From Leptodactylus fallax (lineage: Eukaryota; Chordata; Amphibia; Anura; Leptodactylidae), in contig CAMRHE010000168.1 in assembly GCA_947044405.1 (NCBI GenBank), positions 3,846,001-3,910,000 of the forward strand: a stretch of DNA of 64,000 bases, given 5' to 3'. Each line of letters starts with the position of its first letter. Within the stretch, counting starts at the first letter, position 1. The notes under the pieces were generated by a model that saw only the letters and a program-made list of their open reading frames with translations, did not search any database and had not been told where the DNA came from. Positions 1-12,603 of this stretch are shown here, one piece after another. The translations under genes were made by a program, and so were the position numbers.

Positions 1-884
1 TGAGAAGATTTTTGCTGGCAATAGAGAAACAGGGGAAAGCATAAATAAGAACCAGAAAGAACATTTCAGCACAAGATTTCACTGAAGGGATCCATTAATA
101 CAAAATGTATTAATGTCACAAATACTTACAAAAAAACTAAAGTTGTTTGAATTTTTTTTAGGTACAATTTAAGGAATGGATGGATTATAGTATAAAAAGT
201 GCGAGTTGGTGTCTGCATTTGGTATTCACATAAATAATGATAGAATAAAACAGTGGTCCCTCAGTGTTCTCATATTACAATATTTTAACATAACATTATA
301 TTCACATTCAGCATACAATGCCACAGAGAGTCCAGATTGGCAACAAGTGCAATTGGAAACCACCACATGGGTTTTTTTATGGATTTGTTTAGATCAATAT
401 GATAAATAATAGGTTGAACTTGATGGACCTGTGTACTTTTTAAACTTAAGTCAAACTATATTGCTATCAGCATGTGCATTTCACTGGTACACCACCTGTA
501 TAACTGAGGTGCTGACACTGACTTGCTATCTAGTAGCTTCTCTCTGAAGCAGAGTACTATACTATGTGTTGTATACTGCTATCCACCTTTGCCAAGATAA
601 GCTTCTTCTTTGGACACTCGGTTTCTCTGGTACACTATGTGTAATATATTGGACCCTGAAGAAACTCCTATTGTCAACACAGAAAATTATTTACAGGTTC
701 CAGCAAATACAATATTTATTAGGACTGTATTTTGCCGTTATTAGTCCCTTTCCCTTTATTTCTGATGACAATGTGAAGTTATTGTATCTGTTATTCAGCT
801 TTGTATCCCCACTTTCATGTAAATAGACATTTTATTCATATGCAAATGAATAACCCCACAATAAAACTGCGATTTGCATGAAAA
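1..884. other. Unclassified non-coding sequence
   Basis: AT-rich unique-looking sequence. I see no ORF with recognisable protein motifs, no terminal repeats and no RNA gene. If the ANTXR-like exon at 4198-4343 is correctly read, this lies in its first intron. Confidence 0.5.
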
Positions 885-1345
885 TCAGGCCCATACAGTA
901 AGGGCTCTAGTTACTGGCCTACATACAGTCCCAATAAGTAAGTGCCCCCATTATAGACCCCCACACAATATAGTGCCCCCCCCATGGGATGAAATATAAT
1001 TACCTCCTTTCTTCGCCCCCTTGCAGTATACTGTCTCCATTTCAGGTCTCCGTACTGTATACTGCTCCCATTACAGGCCCCCTTACAAAATATTGTCCCC
1101 GTTACAAGCCCCATGCAGTAAGAGCCCTCTTACAGACCCCTATAGAGTAAAGGCCCCCATTACAGGCAGTGCTCCCATTATACGTCCCCATATAATAAGA
1201 GCCCCTATTACAGGCATCCATACAGTAAGGGCCCCTGTTACAAACCCCTATACAGTAAAGGCCCCTAGTACAGGCCCATACAGTAAGTGCCCCCCATTAT
1301 AGATCCCCACTCAATACAGTGCTCTCCCCCATGGGAATTAATATA
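885..1345. repeat. Minisatellite, ~31-bp C-rich unit
   Basis: Degenerate direct repeats of a unit like tacagtaagggcccc-nttacaggcccc run through the block. A larger ~60-bp segment (gtaagtgcccccattatagaccccca ending near catggga) opens the block at about 935-990 and recurs at about 1283-1340. ORFs in both directions here are repeat translations, not genes. Confidence 0.75.
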
Positions 1346-2151
1346 CAGTGCCTCATGCATGCCTAAGCAGAGGTGGCAGTGGAGAGGAGCGGCAATAGAT
1401 AAGTGAAAACTGAAGTAATCCAGCAAGTAATGGCCTATGTAAAAAAAAATGTAGTAGAGGAGGTGGCTGGGCCCCCACTGCAGCCACTACAGCAGCTATG
1501 CTGGTATTTATGCCCCTGACTGTATGTGTACTGATTCATGAAAGGGGAGATGGCTGTTGCCAGACTCCTTTGGCAGTTGCTTATCTTCCAAAGATCAAAA
1601 GGATCTTCAACTGACATTGATAAACTGAACTGATTATTGTCTCTATGAAATCTGCCATCAAGGGAGAGTATGATGGACCCCATACATTTTAGACAGTTTT
1701 TAGTTAGTCCTGTTATGTCCAGATCCCATAAGAAGTCTTTGATTCTCAATTTTCATAGAAGGTCAAAAGCATACTGTATCACTTAATACTTTTCAGTGAT
1801 CTATATGCCACCATCTGCATTCCATCTTTCTTTTGGTTCTTAATGAATTTTAGTGGGTAACATTGTATACTGTTATTAGGGCTTAATTTGGAGTTTGGGT
1901 CAAACTTATTGGAAAATACAGCACCTGGTGTTAATTGTAGACAGCAAATTCACCAACAGGTTCTGTGTCCTGTTGATGAGTCTGGCACACACACCACTTG
2001 GTGAGATACTGATGTACCAACCTGCAGGTACTAACAAAATACTATTACTCTGGGGAGTACAAAAAAGGAGGATGCAGGAGTGATATGAATTACAAGCTGA
2101 CCTCGATGAACCCATGTTACTATTGTTATTTTTGTTATATTACATATTCCA
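1346..2151. other. Unclassified non-coding sequence
   Basis: No coding, terminal-repeat or RNA signature was recognised. The short ORFs in this stretch have no recognisable motifs. Confidence 0.4.
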
Positions 2152-2462
2152 TTAAAGGGAGTCTGTCACCAGAATCCACCACATCAACCCAGGTGATAGG
2201 TTAGGTTGCATGTGTTGCTGAGATATTGCTATTTTTGTCAATATGCAAATGAATTTTATGGAGCAATGAGGACATTGCCACTTACCCTTTTGAAGAAACG
2301 GCAATGCCCTCCTTGCTCCAAAGAGCTCACTTACAAATTGACATCTCAGCAATAGAAGCACCAATTCACAATATGGAAAACACTGTTTGATTCAGGTGAC
2401 CTAACCTATCAATCTGTGTGGCTGGGCTCATATTTTGGGTTCTGGTGACAGACTCTCTTTAA
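2152..2462. mobile_element. T2/Kolobok-type MITE with TTAA ends
   Basis: The element begins TTAAAGGGAGTCTGTCACCAG and ends with its near-perfect inverse, CTGGTGACAGACTCTCTTTAA, giving ~22-bp terminal inverted repeats in a 311-bp non-coding element. TTAA target sites and TTAAAGGRR ends are the hallmark of T2 (Kolobok superfamily) MITEs described in Xenopus. The right end has one mismatch to that motif. It is non-autonomous. Confidence 0.8.
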
Positions 2463-4189
2463 GGGCATTGTATCAAGATACGAAAAACATGTCTGCTTTG
2501 TCACAAAAGTATTGGACCTTAGCTCAACTGACGTGAATGGAATTGAGCTAAAATACCAGTCGCAACTCATGGAGGGGTTAGGCAATCTTTCCTGTGAGAA
2601 AGCAGAAATATTTTTTCTGATCCTGGTCCAATCTTGGTACAGTGTTTTTATCACTAGAAAGTGGAGTTTGCCTGCTATTGATCTATAAAAGTATGTTCTC
2701 TCTTGGGGATAGATTTTGCACTCACACAAAACACACAAATTGTTCACTTTTTAGAAGGCTTTACTGTTTTCTTTATGGCATTGACAGCACATTACCGGTT
2801 ACCAGAAGTCCCAGCAGGTTTGTGTAGTCGGTTAATAGCATAAAAGCATCATCTGCACTGCAAAAATGACATACTTCAAACATAAAAGGGTGGACTGTCT
2901 AATGCAGACCCATCACAATACCCTATTAGGGCATAAGACTGTAACAAAGGTAGGCCCCTGCTTGGGATCACACTATATTAGCCATAGGAAAACTCTCCCT
3001 CTTCCCCCAGTGATAACAGCTAATGTCAGTAGTGGGAACCCCTAAGAATAACTCATCACTGAGGGACCCAAGAAGGGGCTGTCCAAACTTTTACACACTA
3101 CATTTAGTATAGAATGCCAGTCTATACTAAATTTGAAACTTCTATACATTTTCTCTTCATATTTTTTCTCAAATAAAATGAAGCATGGACATTTCATGCA
3201 ATGACCAGTAAATATAATTTTGGACTGCTCTTAACTGTCTCTCCAGTCTTTAGTAAGCGGAATGACACTAAATCACAAATCTGCAGAAGCATTGTGATAC
3301 ATGCCTACTAGACAACCTGCTCCATAAATAGCAAGATTTGCCATTTAGATGATATCTGGCAAAGCATGTGTTTGTGTCAAGTTTGGTACTACCATGCTCT
3401 ACCAGAAACACACTTAACTGAATGAGTAGGAATTTCTATTCAGAAGGAAATCTCTTTTACCATTGCATGGTGGCTGTTACACTGTATGTGTCATCTTCCT
3501 GTCTATAAAAGTGTGGTTACTAAGGGGTTAACAGATCCTAAAGCTAGAAGTAGCTCCACTCCTACATTACTTTTCTAGGACTCTAGGGAGTACTGACTTG
3601 GACAGTGCCTGGCAGAATGTGTAATGGGTCAGCAGAGCAGATATACCAATTCTAAAAGTGTGAAAAAAGAGAATGTGTCCAGGATGTGTGAGAGGAAGGA
3701 AAGAGGCTAGGCAATACAGCTGTATCACTAAAACCAATTTCTCGTCAATAAAACCACTCATTTAACCCCGACTTTCCCGTAGCCCCCCATACACACTTCC
3801 TGCCATATTAGTAACACTTTCTGTCAGTTTGTACAACTGTAACCTCAACTCTCCCTCCACTGGTAAGCTCACAGTGTATAGACACCAAACACTAACTATT
3901 TACTGCAGTGCGTGTAAGACATCTTGTCCAGCTTAGTTCAGAGGAGCTCCTGTAAACAACAGGATATCACTGGTATATACTGTCCTGGGTGGTGAAGTGC
4001 TGCAGCAGCATGTACACACCACACATCTGTACAGCTCAGGATGGCGTGCTAGAGAGGCCAAACATCTGTCTGACCTGTAATGCTCTCCTGAGACCAGAGG
4101 AAATCTGATCAGCACTCACAATGAGATCAGCCCAAGGAGGATGCTCCAGTCCTATCAGTTCATTAACTGCTTCACAGCCGGATACCCTT
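2463..4189. other. Probable intron of the ANTXR-like gene, no recognised feature
   Basis: No further exon of the family was recognised here on the minus strand, and no clear transposon ends. If the exon at 4198-4343 is real, this is the first part of intron 1 and exon 2 lies beyond the left edge of the window. Confidence 0.4.
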
Positions 4190-4197
4190 ATACTCAC
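4190..4197 (-). promoter_or_regulatory. Splice donor of ANTXR-like exon 1
   Basis: On the minus strand the bases after the exon read GTGAGTAT, matching the vertebrate donor consensus GTRAGT. It leaves the lysine codon split after two bases. Confidence 0.65.
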
Positions 4198-4343
4198 TTG
4201 TCCAGAATGAAGTAGAGGTCGAAGGCTCCTTGACATGAAGGCTCTTCAGCCTCAGCGGGTGGAGGAAAGCCGGCCAGTTGAAGGAGCAGTCCTACAAGAA
4301 GGATCCATCGTCCAGGGAGATACCCAGTCCTGTTGCACTTCAT
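4198..4343 (-). CDS. ANTXR-like: First coding exon of an anthrax toxin receptor (ANTXR1/2-like) gene
   Basis: Read on the minus strand from an ATG at 4343, this exon encodes 48 codons plus two bases. It has a basic N terminus, a hydrophobic signal-peptide core (WILLVGLLLQLAGF), a Pro/Glu-rich stretch, then EEPSCQGAFDLYFILDK. The final motif is the start of the von Willebrand A domain of ANTXR1 (TEM8) and ANTXR2 (CMG2), type I membrane receptors that bind extracellular-matrix proteins. The exon stops at GACAA followed by GTGAGTAT, a strong splice donor, just before the expected metal-binding DxSxS segment; family exon 1 ends at the same place. The PSC..AFDLYF spacing is slightly closer to ANTXR2, while FILDK matches ANTXR1, so the paralogue is uncertain. 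Only this exon is in the window; the gene continues leftwards. Confidence 0.72.
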
Positions 4344-4469
4344 GCTGTCTTCTACCCTTGCACACCAGGGTCGGGCTCCTTTATTACTATGAAGATGAAT
4401 GCATACACAACCTTAGGCAGAGTCCTATGACTTCTCCTTCTAAGCTGGGTTATGAGCAGCACATCCTCC

Positions 4470-4476
4470 CTTTATA
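4470..4476 (-). promoter_or_regulatory. Candidate TATA box upstream of ANTXR-like exon 1
   Basis: The minus strand reads TATAAAG within gtgtataaagggagg, about 127 bp upstream of the exon 1 ATG. A start site 25-30 bp downstream would give a 5' UTR of roughly 100 nt. This rests on motif and position only. Confidence 0.3.
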
Positions 4477-4484
4477 CACTCAGC

Positions 4485-5259
4485 CTGTCACACTTCCTAT
4501 TCACTACATAGAATCTGCAGTTACTACTATCCCCACCCTCCACCCTTCTCTCTATCTCTGCTGCATTCTTTTGTACTGTACCCTTATTCTCTTGTGTATC
4601 CCAGGCTCAGAGCTCCAGCTCATAACAGTCCTTCTTTGTGCTGCCAGTTCCTGTGTGTGTTCCCTCTTTACAATCCTTTGCAAGCTGAACACAAGTTTGG
4701 GATCAGCTGTCAGTAGTTTGTGGTCACTTGGTGTCTTTGTCCCCTGTCTTTCACCCTTATATAGAAAACGGCATAAGCAATCTGGTTCTTGCCCCCTGCT
4801 TGTGGGATGTGACTGAGCATGCCTGGAAGGGTGGAGATTCTAATGTCAGTCTAGTGCCAGCACTATTACTAACTCTTCAAAGTTTGCTCCAAGGTCTGTT
4901 AAACGGCTCAGCTGCAAGCTCTGTACTCTCCACCTACCTCCCTGGCTAAGAAAGAGTAGCAGCAAACTGAACTTTTATTTCACTCAGACATTGCTCTACT
5001 GTTGAGTGACATAGGTTACTCTGTTTACTAGAGTGTTACAGTAAGATGTCAATGTAGAAACCCAAAGTATATGACTGTTGTATTTTTATCAGGGTGTAAA
5101 CTGTCCATTTACAGTACATCTTATTCTCCTCTATTTTTACATGACAGTGATAGAGATTAGAACACGTGTTATTATTAATGGAGGAACTCTATGCATTGCT
5201 CATTCATTGATCTAAATAAATCTAGAATGTTTCTGGAAATTCATAGCTCTAATACACAC
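4485..5259. other. Upstream flank of the ANTXR-like gene, no recognised feature
   Basis: Non-coding. It may contain promoter or 5' flanking sequence for the minus-strand exon. Plus-strand ORFs here are antisense to the exon and its flank and show no protein motifs. Confidence 0.35.
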
Positions 5260-5267
5260 TATATACA

Positions 5268-5352
5268 GTAGCAAAAATTATGTGGATGCCAGACCATCAC
5301 ACCTATATGAGCTCAATGGACATCCAAACCATGGGCATTAGTATGACATTAT
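5268..5352. mobile_element. Solitary end fragment of a Tc1-like transposon
   Basis: The stretch tacagtagcaaaaattatgtgg, then gaccatcacacctatatgagct and ccaaaccatgggcatta, resembles the terminal repeat of a Tc1 family of fishes and frogs whose ends read cagtggtcaaaagtatgtgg. No second end or transposase is attached. The decayed transposase at 18110-18850 may belong to the same family. Confidence 0.5.
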
Positions 5353-5588
5353 CAGGGCTGCATCTAGCCTCTTCTGCTGCCCAAGGCAAGGAAAAATAAA
5401 AAGATGAAAGGTGTCACCCACATGATATATCACCCCTCGCCCTCAATAGAAGCAATTACTGAGAATTACACCCAGCATATGGGACAAGAAAAGGGGTACT
5501 ACTGGGCACGCAACATAAAACCAGATACTGCGATTGAACATAGGATACATGACAAGAGCAGTGGTACAGTGCAGTGTCCATATATATA

Positions 5589-7223
<1,635 letters not shown>

Positions 7224-8382
7224 TATATATATATATGGAAATAAAGTAGGTTGAGAATTAGCCCAGCATACAGAACAAGAGTAATGGTAGTGTGCTGTGT
7301 CTTTATATCTAGAGAAATATTGCTTCTACTATACTGGGCATTAGCTATAAATTCAGGGCTATAGAAGTAGCACTGTGCATTGTCCATATAAAGGGTAGAC
7401 ACATATCATACAACCCCAATTCCAATGAAGTTGGGACGTTGTGTAAAACATAAATAAAAGTAGAATACGATGATTTGGAAATCCTTTTCAACCTATATTC
7501 AATTGAATATACTACAAAGGCAAGATATTTAATGTTCAAATGGATAAACTTTATTGTTTTTTTGCAAATATTCACTCATTTTGAATTTGATGCCTGCAAC
7601 ACGTTCACATAAATCAACAGGAGCAACAAAAGACTGGGACAGGGGCATGTTTACCACTATGTTACATCACCTTTCCTTTTAAAAACACTCAATAAGTGTG
7701 TGGGAACTGAGGACACGAATTGTTGAAGCTTTGTAGGTGGATGTAGGTGGATTCTTTTCCATCCTTGCTTGATGTACAACTTTAGTTGCTCAACAGTCCA
7801 GGGTCTCTGTTGTAGTATTTTGCGCTTCATAATGCGCACACATTTTCAATGGGAGACAAGTCTGGACTGCAGGCAGGCCAGTCTAGTACCTGCACTCTCT
7901 TACTACAAAGCCACGCTGTTGTAACACGTGCAGAATGTGGCTTGGCATTGTCTTGCTGAAATAAGCAGGGACATCCCTGAAAAAGACGTCAATTGGATGG
8001 CAGCATATGTTGCTCCAAAACCTGTATGTACCTTTCAGTATTAATGGTGCCTTCACAGATGTGCAAGTTACCCATGCCATGGGCACTAACACACCCCCAT
8101 ACCATCAGAGATGCTGGCTTTTGAACTTTGCACTGATAACAATCTGGACAGTTCTTTTCCTCTTTGGCCCGGAGGACACAATTTGAAATGTGGACTGGTC
8201 AGACAACAGGACACTTTTTCACTTTGCGTCAGTCCATCTCAGATGGCGTTTCTGGGTGTTGTTAATATATGGCTTTCACTTTGCATGGTAGAGTTTTAAC
8301 TTGCACTTGTAGATGTAGCGACAAACTGTGTTCACTGACAATGGTTTTCTGAAGTGTTCATGAGCCCATGTAACAGTAATCG

Positions 8383-9900
8383 TTGATTATATAGATAATC
8401 TGTTTTCCCTTAGTCCGAACAGCAGCACAATATGGGGTATCTCTGCCCCTGTGTGCTGGTAGGACAGGCGGAATTTTTAATTTACATAATTAATGAAATG
8501 ATACTCCCCTATAAGAGGCCAAGGAGAACTCCCCTCACTGTGTTAGTTATAAAGAATAAAAGAAAAAAACAACAATCCTTCCTAAAGGGGGGAAAGCTTG
8601 TGCTGCTGTTCGGACTAAGGGAAAACAGATTATCTACATAATCAACGATTCCCCTTACGTCCAACAGCAGCACAATATGGGGACATAGCAAGTAGATCCC
8701 CTAGGGAGGGTTTTCACTCACTACAGTACCATATGAATGTCCAAAGGTAGTAGCCTCTGAACTACAGACATCTAACTGATAGTGTTTAACAAAGGTTAGT
8801 TGATGGTGAACAAAAACGGCTGCACAAACTGCTCAAAAAGCAAGACCGACTCTCAGCCCAGGAGGCCGACACAGCCCTTTGATAAACTCGGGTGTTAACC
8901 AGGGCAAAAGAAATTTAAATTAAGAGGAGTTTCCAATCTTCTGACTGACTATGTACGCAGAAGATAAATTTTGGAGACACCATACTATATCCAGAGTATG
9001 AAGTTGTCCCCCTTCCTTGGAGGAAGGAGCTAGGGAAAGAAAACTGGTAAGGAGACCACCTGGTTAATATTAGCCCGAGAGGGCACCTTAGGGTTAAACC
9101 TAGGAAGAAATCTGAGCTGGACCCTAATGAAAAAAATATATGGCTCTTTAGAAAAAAAAAACCCTGCAACTCTGGTATTCTTTTAGCTGAGGTGATAGCT
9201 AGCAAAAAGGTGATTTGCAAACCAGAAACTTAAGATCCACCTTCTCAAATGGTTCCAATGTCAAGCCTCAAAGGCCAGAAAGAACTGTGGATAGATCCCA
9301 GAGTGGAACGGGAGCTGCAACCACTTACCTAAGTATCATAGCACCCATAAGAAATTCTGGGAATTAAGGGGTTCTGAGACAATCTTTTGCTTAAGCAGGT
9401 GGATAGGGCTGAAACGTGTACCTTCAGTGTGGCAGGGGAAGGGCCCTTATCCAAGTGGTCCTGAAGAAAATTCTGAATCATTCTCGTAGAAGGATTCAAA
9501 CTATTCACTTTCTGTCTGGAGAACCACTCCTTGAAGACAATACCTATCCTTAGGTATCTTTTATTGGTGAATTCTGCTCTTGCGCAGAAAAAATGTCTTC
9601 AGGACGACTTCTGACAGTCCACTAGGGACTGAGCAACCTTCAGGCTGTCAGGTTGAAAAAAAACTTACAAAAATGTAATTAACCCCCAAATGCTTAGGAA
9701 AAAATGGGAGGACAAAGAGCCTCCCTTCACCTGTCCAACACACAGGACAGAAAAAAACACAGTGAGGGGAGGTCTCCTTGGCCTCTTATAGTGGAGTATC
9801 ATTTAATTAATTATGTAAATTTAAAATTCCGCCTGTCCTACCAGCACACAGGGGCAGAGATACCCCACATTGTGCTGCTGTTGGACGGAAGAGGAATATC
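8383..9900. mobile_element. Nested long-TIR DNA element of unknown class inside transposon B
   Basis: Inverted repeats of about 135 bp bound the insertion: the left arm 8409-8545 (cagcagcacaatatggggta, tctctgcccctgtgtgctgg, taagaggccaaggaga) and the right arm 9759-9897, its complement. A second, inner inverted repeat of ~52 bp joins 8383-8434 to 8598-8649 (ends aatcgttgattata / tataatcaacgatt type). Right after it, at 8650-8690, the same cgtccaacagcagcacaat end motif appears again, suggesting one copy inside another. The duplicated target may be as short as AAT. No transposase motif was found inside. Confidence 0.65.
8692..9758. other. Interior of the nested long-TIR element
   Basis: About 1.1 kb without a convincing protein. 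The longest ORFs (around 100 codons, minus strand) have no recognisable motif. It is probably non-autonomous filler carried between the inverted repeats. Confidence 0.4.
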
Positions 9901-10592
9901 CATTACAGAATGATGTCGGTTTTTAGTGCCTGGGGGATCTAAGGTCATGGACATTCAATGTTGGTTTTCGGCCTTGCCGCTTACTTGCAGAGATTTGTCT
10001 GGATTTTCTGAATCTTTTGATGATATTATGGACTGTAGATGATGAAATCCCTAAATTCCTTGCAATTGTACGTTGAGAAACGTTGTTCTTAAACTGTTGG
10101 ACTATTTGCTCACGCAGTTGTTCACAAGATGATGATCCTTTCCCCATCCTTGCTTGTGAACGACTGAGCTTTTCCAGGGATGCTCTCTTTATACCCAATA
10201 ATGACACTCACACTCACCTGTTTCCAATTAACCTGTTCACCTCTGGAATGCTCCAAACAGGTGTTTTTTGAGCATTCCTCAACTTTCTCAGTCTTTTGTT
10301 GCCCCTGTCCCAGCTTTTTTGGAACGTGTTGCAGGCATCAAATTCAAAATGAGTAAATATTTGCAAAAAAAAAAAAAAAAAAAAGTTTATCTGTTTGAAC
10401 AATAAATATCTTGTCTTTGTAGTGTATTCAATTGAATATAGGTTGAAAAGGATTTGCAAATCATCGTATTCTGTTTTTATTTATGTTTTACACAATGTTC
10501 CAACTTTACTGGAATTGGAGTTGTTCTATATGCCACAAACACATATATACATATATACGGCTCAAAGCACACACATATACTGATCACATATA

Positions 10593-12096
10593 CAGTGGGG
10601 AAAAAAAAGTATTTAGCCACCAATTGTGCAAGTTCTCCCACTTAAAAACATGAGAGAAGCCTGTAATTGACATCATAGGTAAACCTCAACTATGAGAGAC
10701 AAAATGAGAAAACAAATCCAGAAAATCACATTGTCTGATTTTTAAAGAATTTATTTGCAAATTATGGTGGAAAATAAGTATTTGGTCAATAAGAAAAGTT
10801 CATCTCAATACTTTGTTATATATCCTTTGTTGGCAATGACAGAGGTCAAACATTTTTTGTAAGTCTTCACAAGGTTGGCACACACTGTTGCTGGTATGTT
10901 GGCCCATTCCTCCATGCAGATCTGCTCTACAGCAGTGATGTTTTGGGGCTGTAGCTGGGCAACACAGACTTTCAACTTCCTCCAAAGGTTTTCTATGAGG
11001 TTGAGATCTGGAGACTGGCTAGGCCACTCCAGGACCTTGAAATGCTTCTTACGAAGCCACTCCTTCGTTGCCCTGGCAGTGTGCTTGGGATCATTGTCAT
11101 GCTGAAAGACCCAGCCACATTTCATCTTCAATGCCCTTGCTGATGGAAGGAGGTTTGCACTCAAAATCTCACGATATATGGTCCCATTCATTTTTTCATG
11201 TACACGGATCAATCGTCCTGGTCCCTTTGCAGAGAAACAGCCCCAAAGCATGATGTTGCCACCCCCATGCTTCACAGTAGATATGGTGTTCTTTGGATGC
11301 AACTCAGCATTCACTCTCTTCCAAACACGACGAGTTGTGTTTCTACCAAACAGTTCTACTTTGGTTTCATCTGACCATATGACATTCTCCCAATACTGGA
11401 ACATCCAAATGCTCTCTAGCAAACTTCAGATGGGCCCGGATATGTACTGGCTTAAGCACGGGGACACATCTGGCACTGCAGGATCTGAGTCCCTGGCGGT
11501 GTAGTGTGTTACTGACAGTAGCCTTTGTTTGGGGTGAGATCTTGCGTGGAGCCCCTGATAGAGGGAGATTATCAGTGGTCTTGTATGTCTTCCATTTTCT
11601 AATTATTGCTCCCACAGTTGATTTTTTTCACACCAAGCTGCTTGCCTATTGCAGATTCAGTCTTCCCAGCCTGGTGCAGGTCTACAATTTTGTTTTTGGT
11701 GTCCTTCCACAGCTCTTTGGTCTTCACCATAGTGGAGTTTGGAGTGTGACTGTTTGAGGTTGTGGACAGGTGTATTTTATACTGATAACAATGTCAAACA
11801 GGAGCCATTACTACAGGTAATGCGTGGAGGACAGAGGAGCCTCTTAAAGAAGAAGTTACAGGTCTGTGAGAGCCACAAATCTTGCTTGTTTGTAGGTGAC
11901 CAAATACTTATTTTCCACCATAATTTGCAAATAAATTCTTAAAAAATCAGACAATGTGATTTTCTAGATATGTTTTCTCATTTTGTCTCTCATAGTTGAG
12001 GTCTTCCTATGATGTCAATTACAGGCCTCTCTCATCTTTTTAAGTGGGAAAACTTTCACAATTGGTGGCTGACTAAATACTTTTTTTTCCCCACTG
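10593..12096 (-). mobile_element. Tc1/mariner transposon C, complete ends
   Basis: A 1,504-bp element between TA dinucleotides. The left end reads cagtggggaaaaaaaagtat and the right end ttttttttccccactg. Inverted repeats of ~200 bp include aatttgcaaattatggtgg, tgacatcataggtaaacctc and ctatgagagacaaaatgag. The transposase is on the minus strand. A truncated copy of one end of this family lies at 39940-40202. Confidence 0.93.
10805..11730 (-). pseudogene. Tc1 transposase, frameshifted (transposon C)
   Basis: The start is ATG 11730 on the minus strand (MVKTKELWKDT), and the end is the family-typical NKGYITKY at 10805. Helix-turn-helix sequence (STVGAIIRKWKTYKTT) lies near 11600. The catalytic motifs are [20 protein letters not shown] and [11 protein letters not shown]. 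The second half (10805-11422) is one open frame of 205 codons. Frame breaks lie near 11415 (between [10 protein letters not shown] and WSDETKV) and in a T run near 11620. About 310 of ~340 codons remain recognisable, so this is a fairly young casualty. Confidence 0.88.
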
Positions 12097-12121
12097 TATA
12101 AAGATCAAAGCATACATATAT

Positions 12122-12122
12122 A

Positions 12123-12155
<33 letters not shown>
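12122..12155. repeat. (TAA)n microsatellite
   Basis: About eleven uninterrupted TAA units sit immediately before the L2-like LINE, whose own tail is (TTA)n. The LINE may have inserted beside or into the simple repeat. Confidence 0.9.
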
Positions 12156-12603
12156 TCCATCCTTCATTCAATCTGTCTGTCTGCTGAAACCATTTTGTCA
12201 TCTGTGCAAAGTTTAATTCCTGGTATAGAATCAACTCCCATTATCCTAAATCATCTTATGTTGTATTTGTTTGTAGTTAAAACCTGTGTTTTATGATGCT
12301 TGAAGGCCTGCAAGTCTGTTAGTCTTTCTGTGCATAGCTTTCTTAGTTCATGTGTTGAGTTTAATTGGTTAATTGTTGAACGAGCTAATTTAGTGCTACA
12401 TGTAAGCATATGTATCCTATATAAGTAGACATAGTATTAGGGGAGGCACGAGTGCTGGGGTTGGCACGATGTAATTCAATCCTAAGTGTGATTCAATCAC
12501 AAGTGTGTAGAAGCTGCAGTTAAACATGACAGACAGGGCAAAAGACAGATCTGCTAAATAACCTCTCCAAATACTTGTAAGTTTTCAATGCAATTGTCTC
12601 ACC

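Larger units (their letters stand above)
7657..10147 (-). pseudogene. Tc1 transposase interrupted by an insertion (transposon B)
   Basis: The minus-strand start is ATG 10147 (MGKGSSSCEQLREQIVQQF), followed by a clear helix-turn-helix (SQRTIARNLGISSSTVHNII) and an RGRKPTL linker up to about 9930. The coding sequence then meets the nested element. C-terminal family sequence resumes from 8380 down to 7657 with several stops and frame changes, for example a stop where KRKGDVT should continue. It is dead. Confidence 0.85.
7411..10523 (-). mobile_element. Tc1/mariner transposon B, split by a nested element
   Basis: The left end reads caaccccaattccaatgaag and the right end is its complement, ctttactggaattggagttg. 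The inverted repeats extend about 200 bp, including the palindromic ttcaattgaat. The TA target is intact at the left and mutated at the right. The outer span is 3.1 kb, but about 1.5 kb in the middle (8383-9900) is a separate insertion, leaving a normal ~1.58-kb Tc1. The transposase lies on the minus strand. Confidence 0.9.

Noticed and set aside
4235..4816. 193-codon plus-strand ORF near the ANTXR exon
   Set aside because: Antisense to the exon and its 5' flank, with no protein family motif and Cys/Leu-rich low-complexity composition. The minus-strand reading has a signal peptide, a vWA start and a splice donor.
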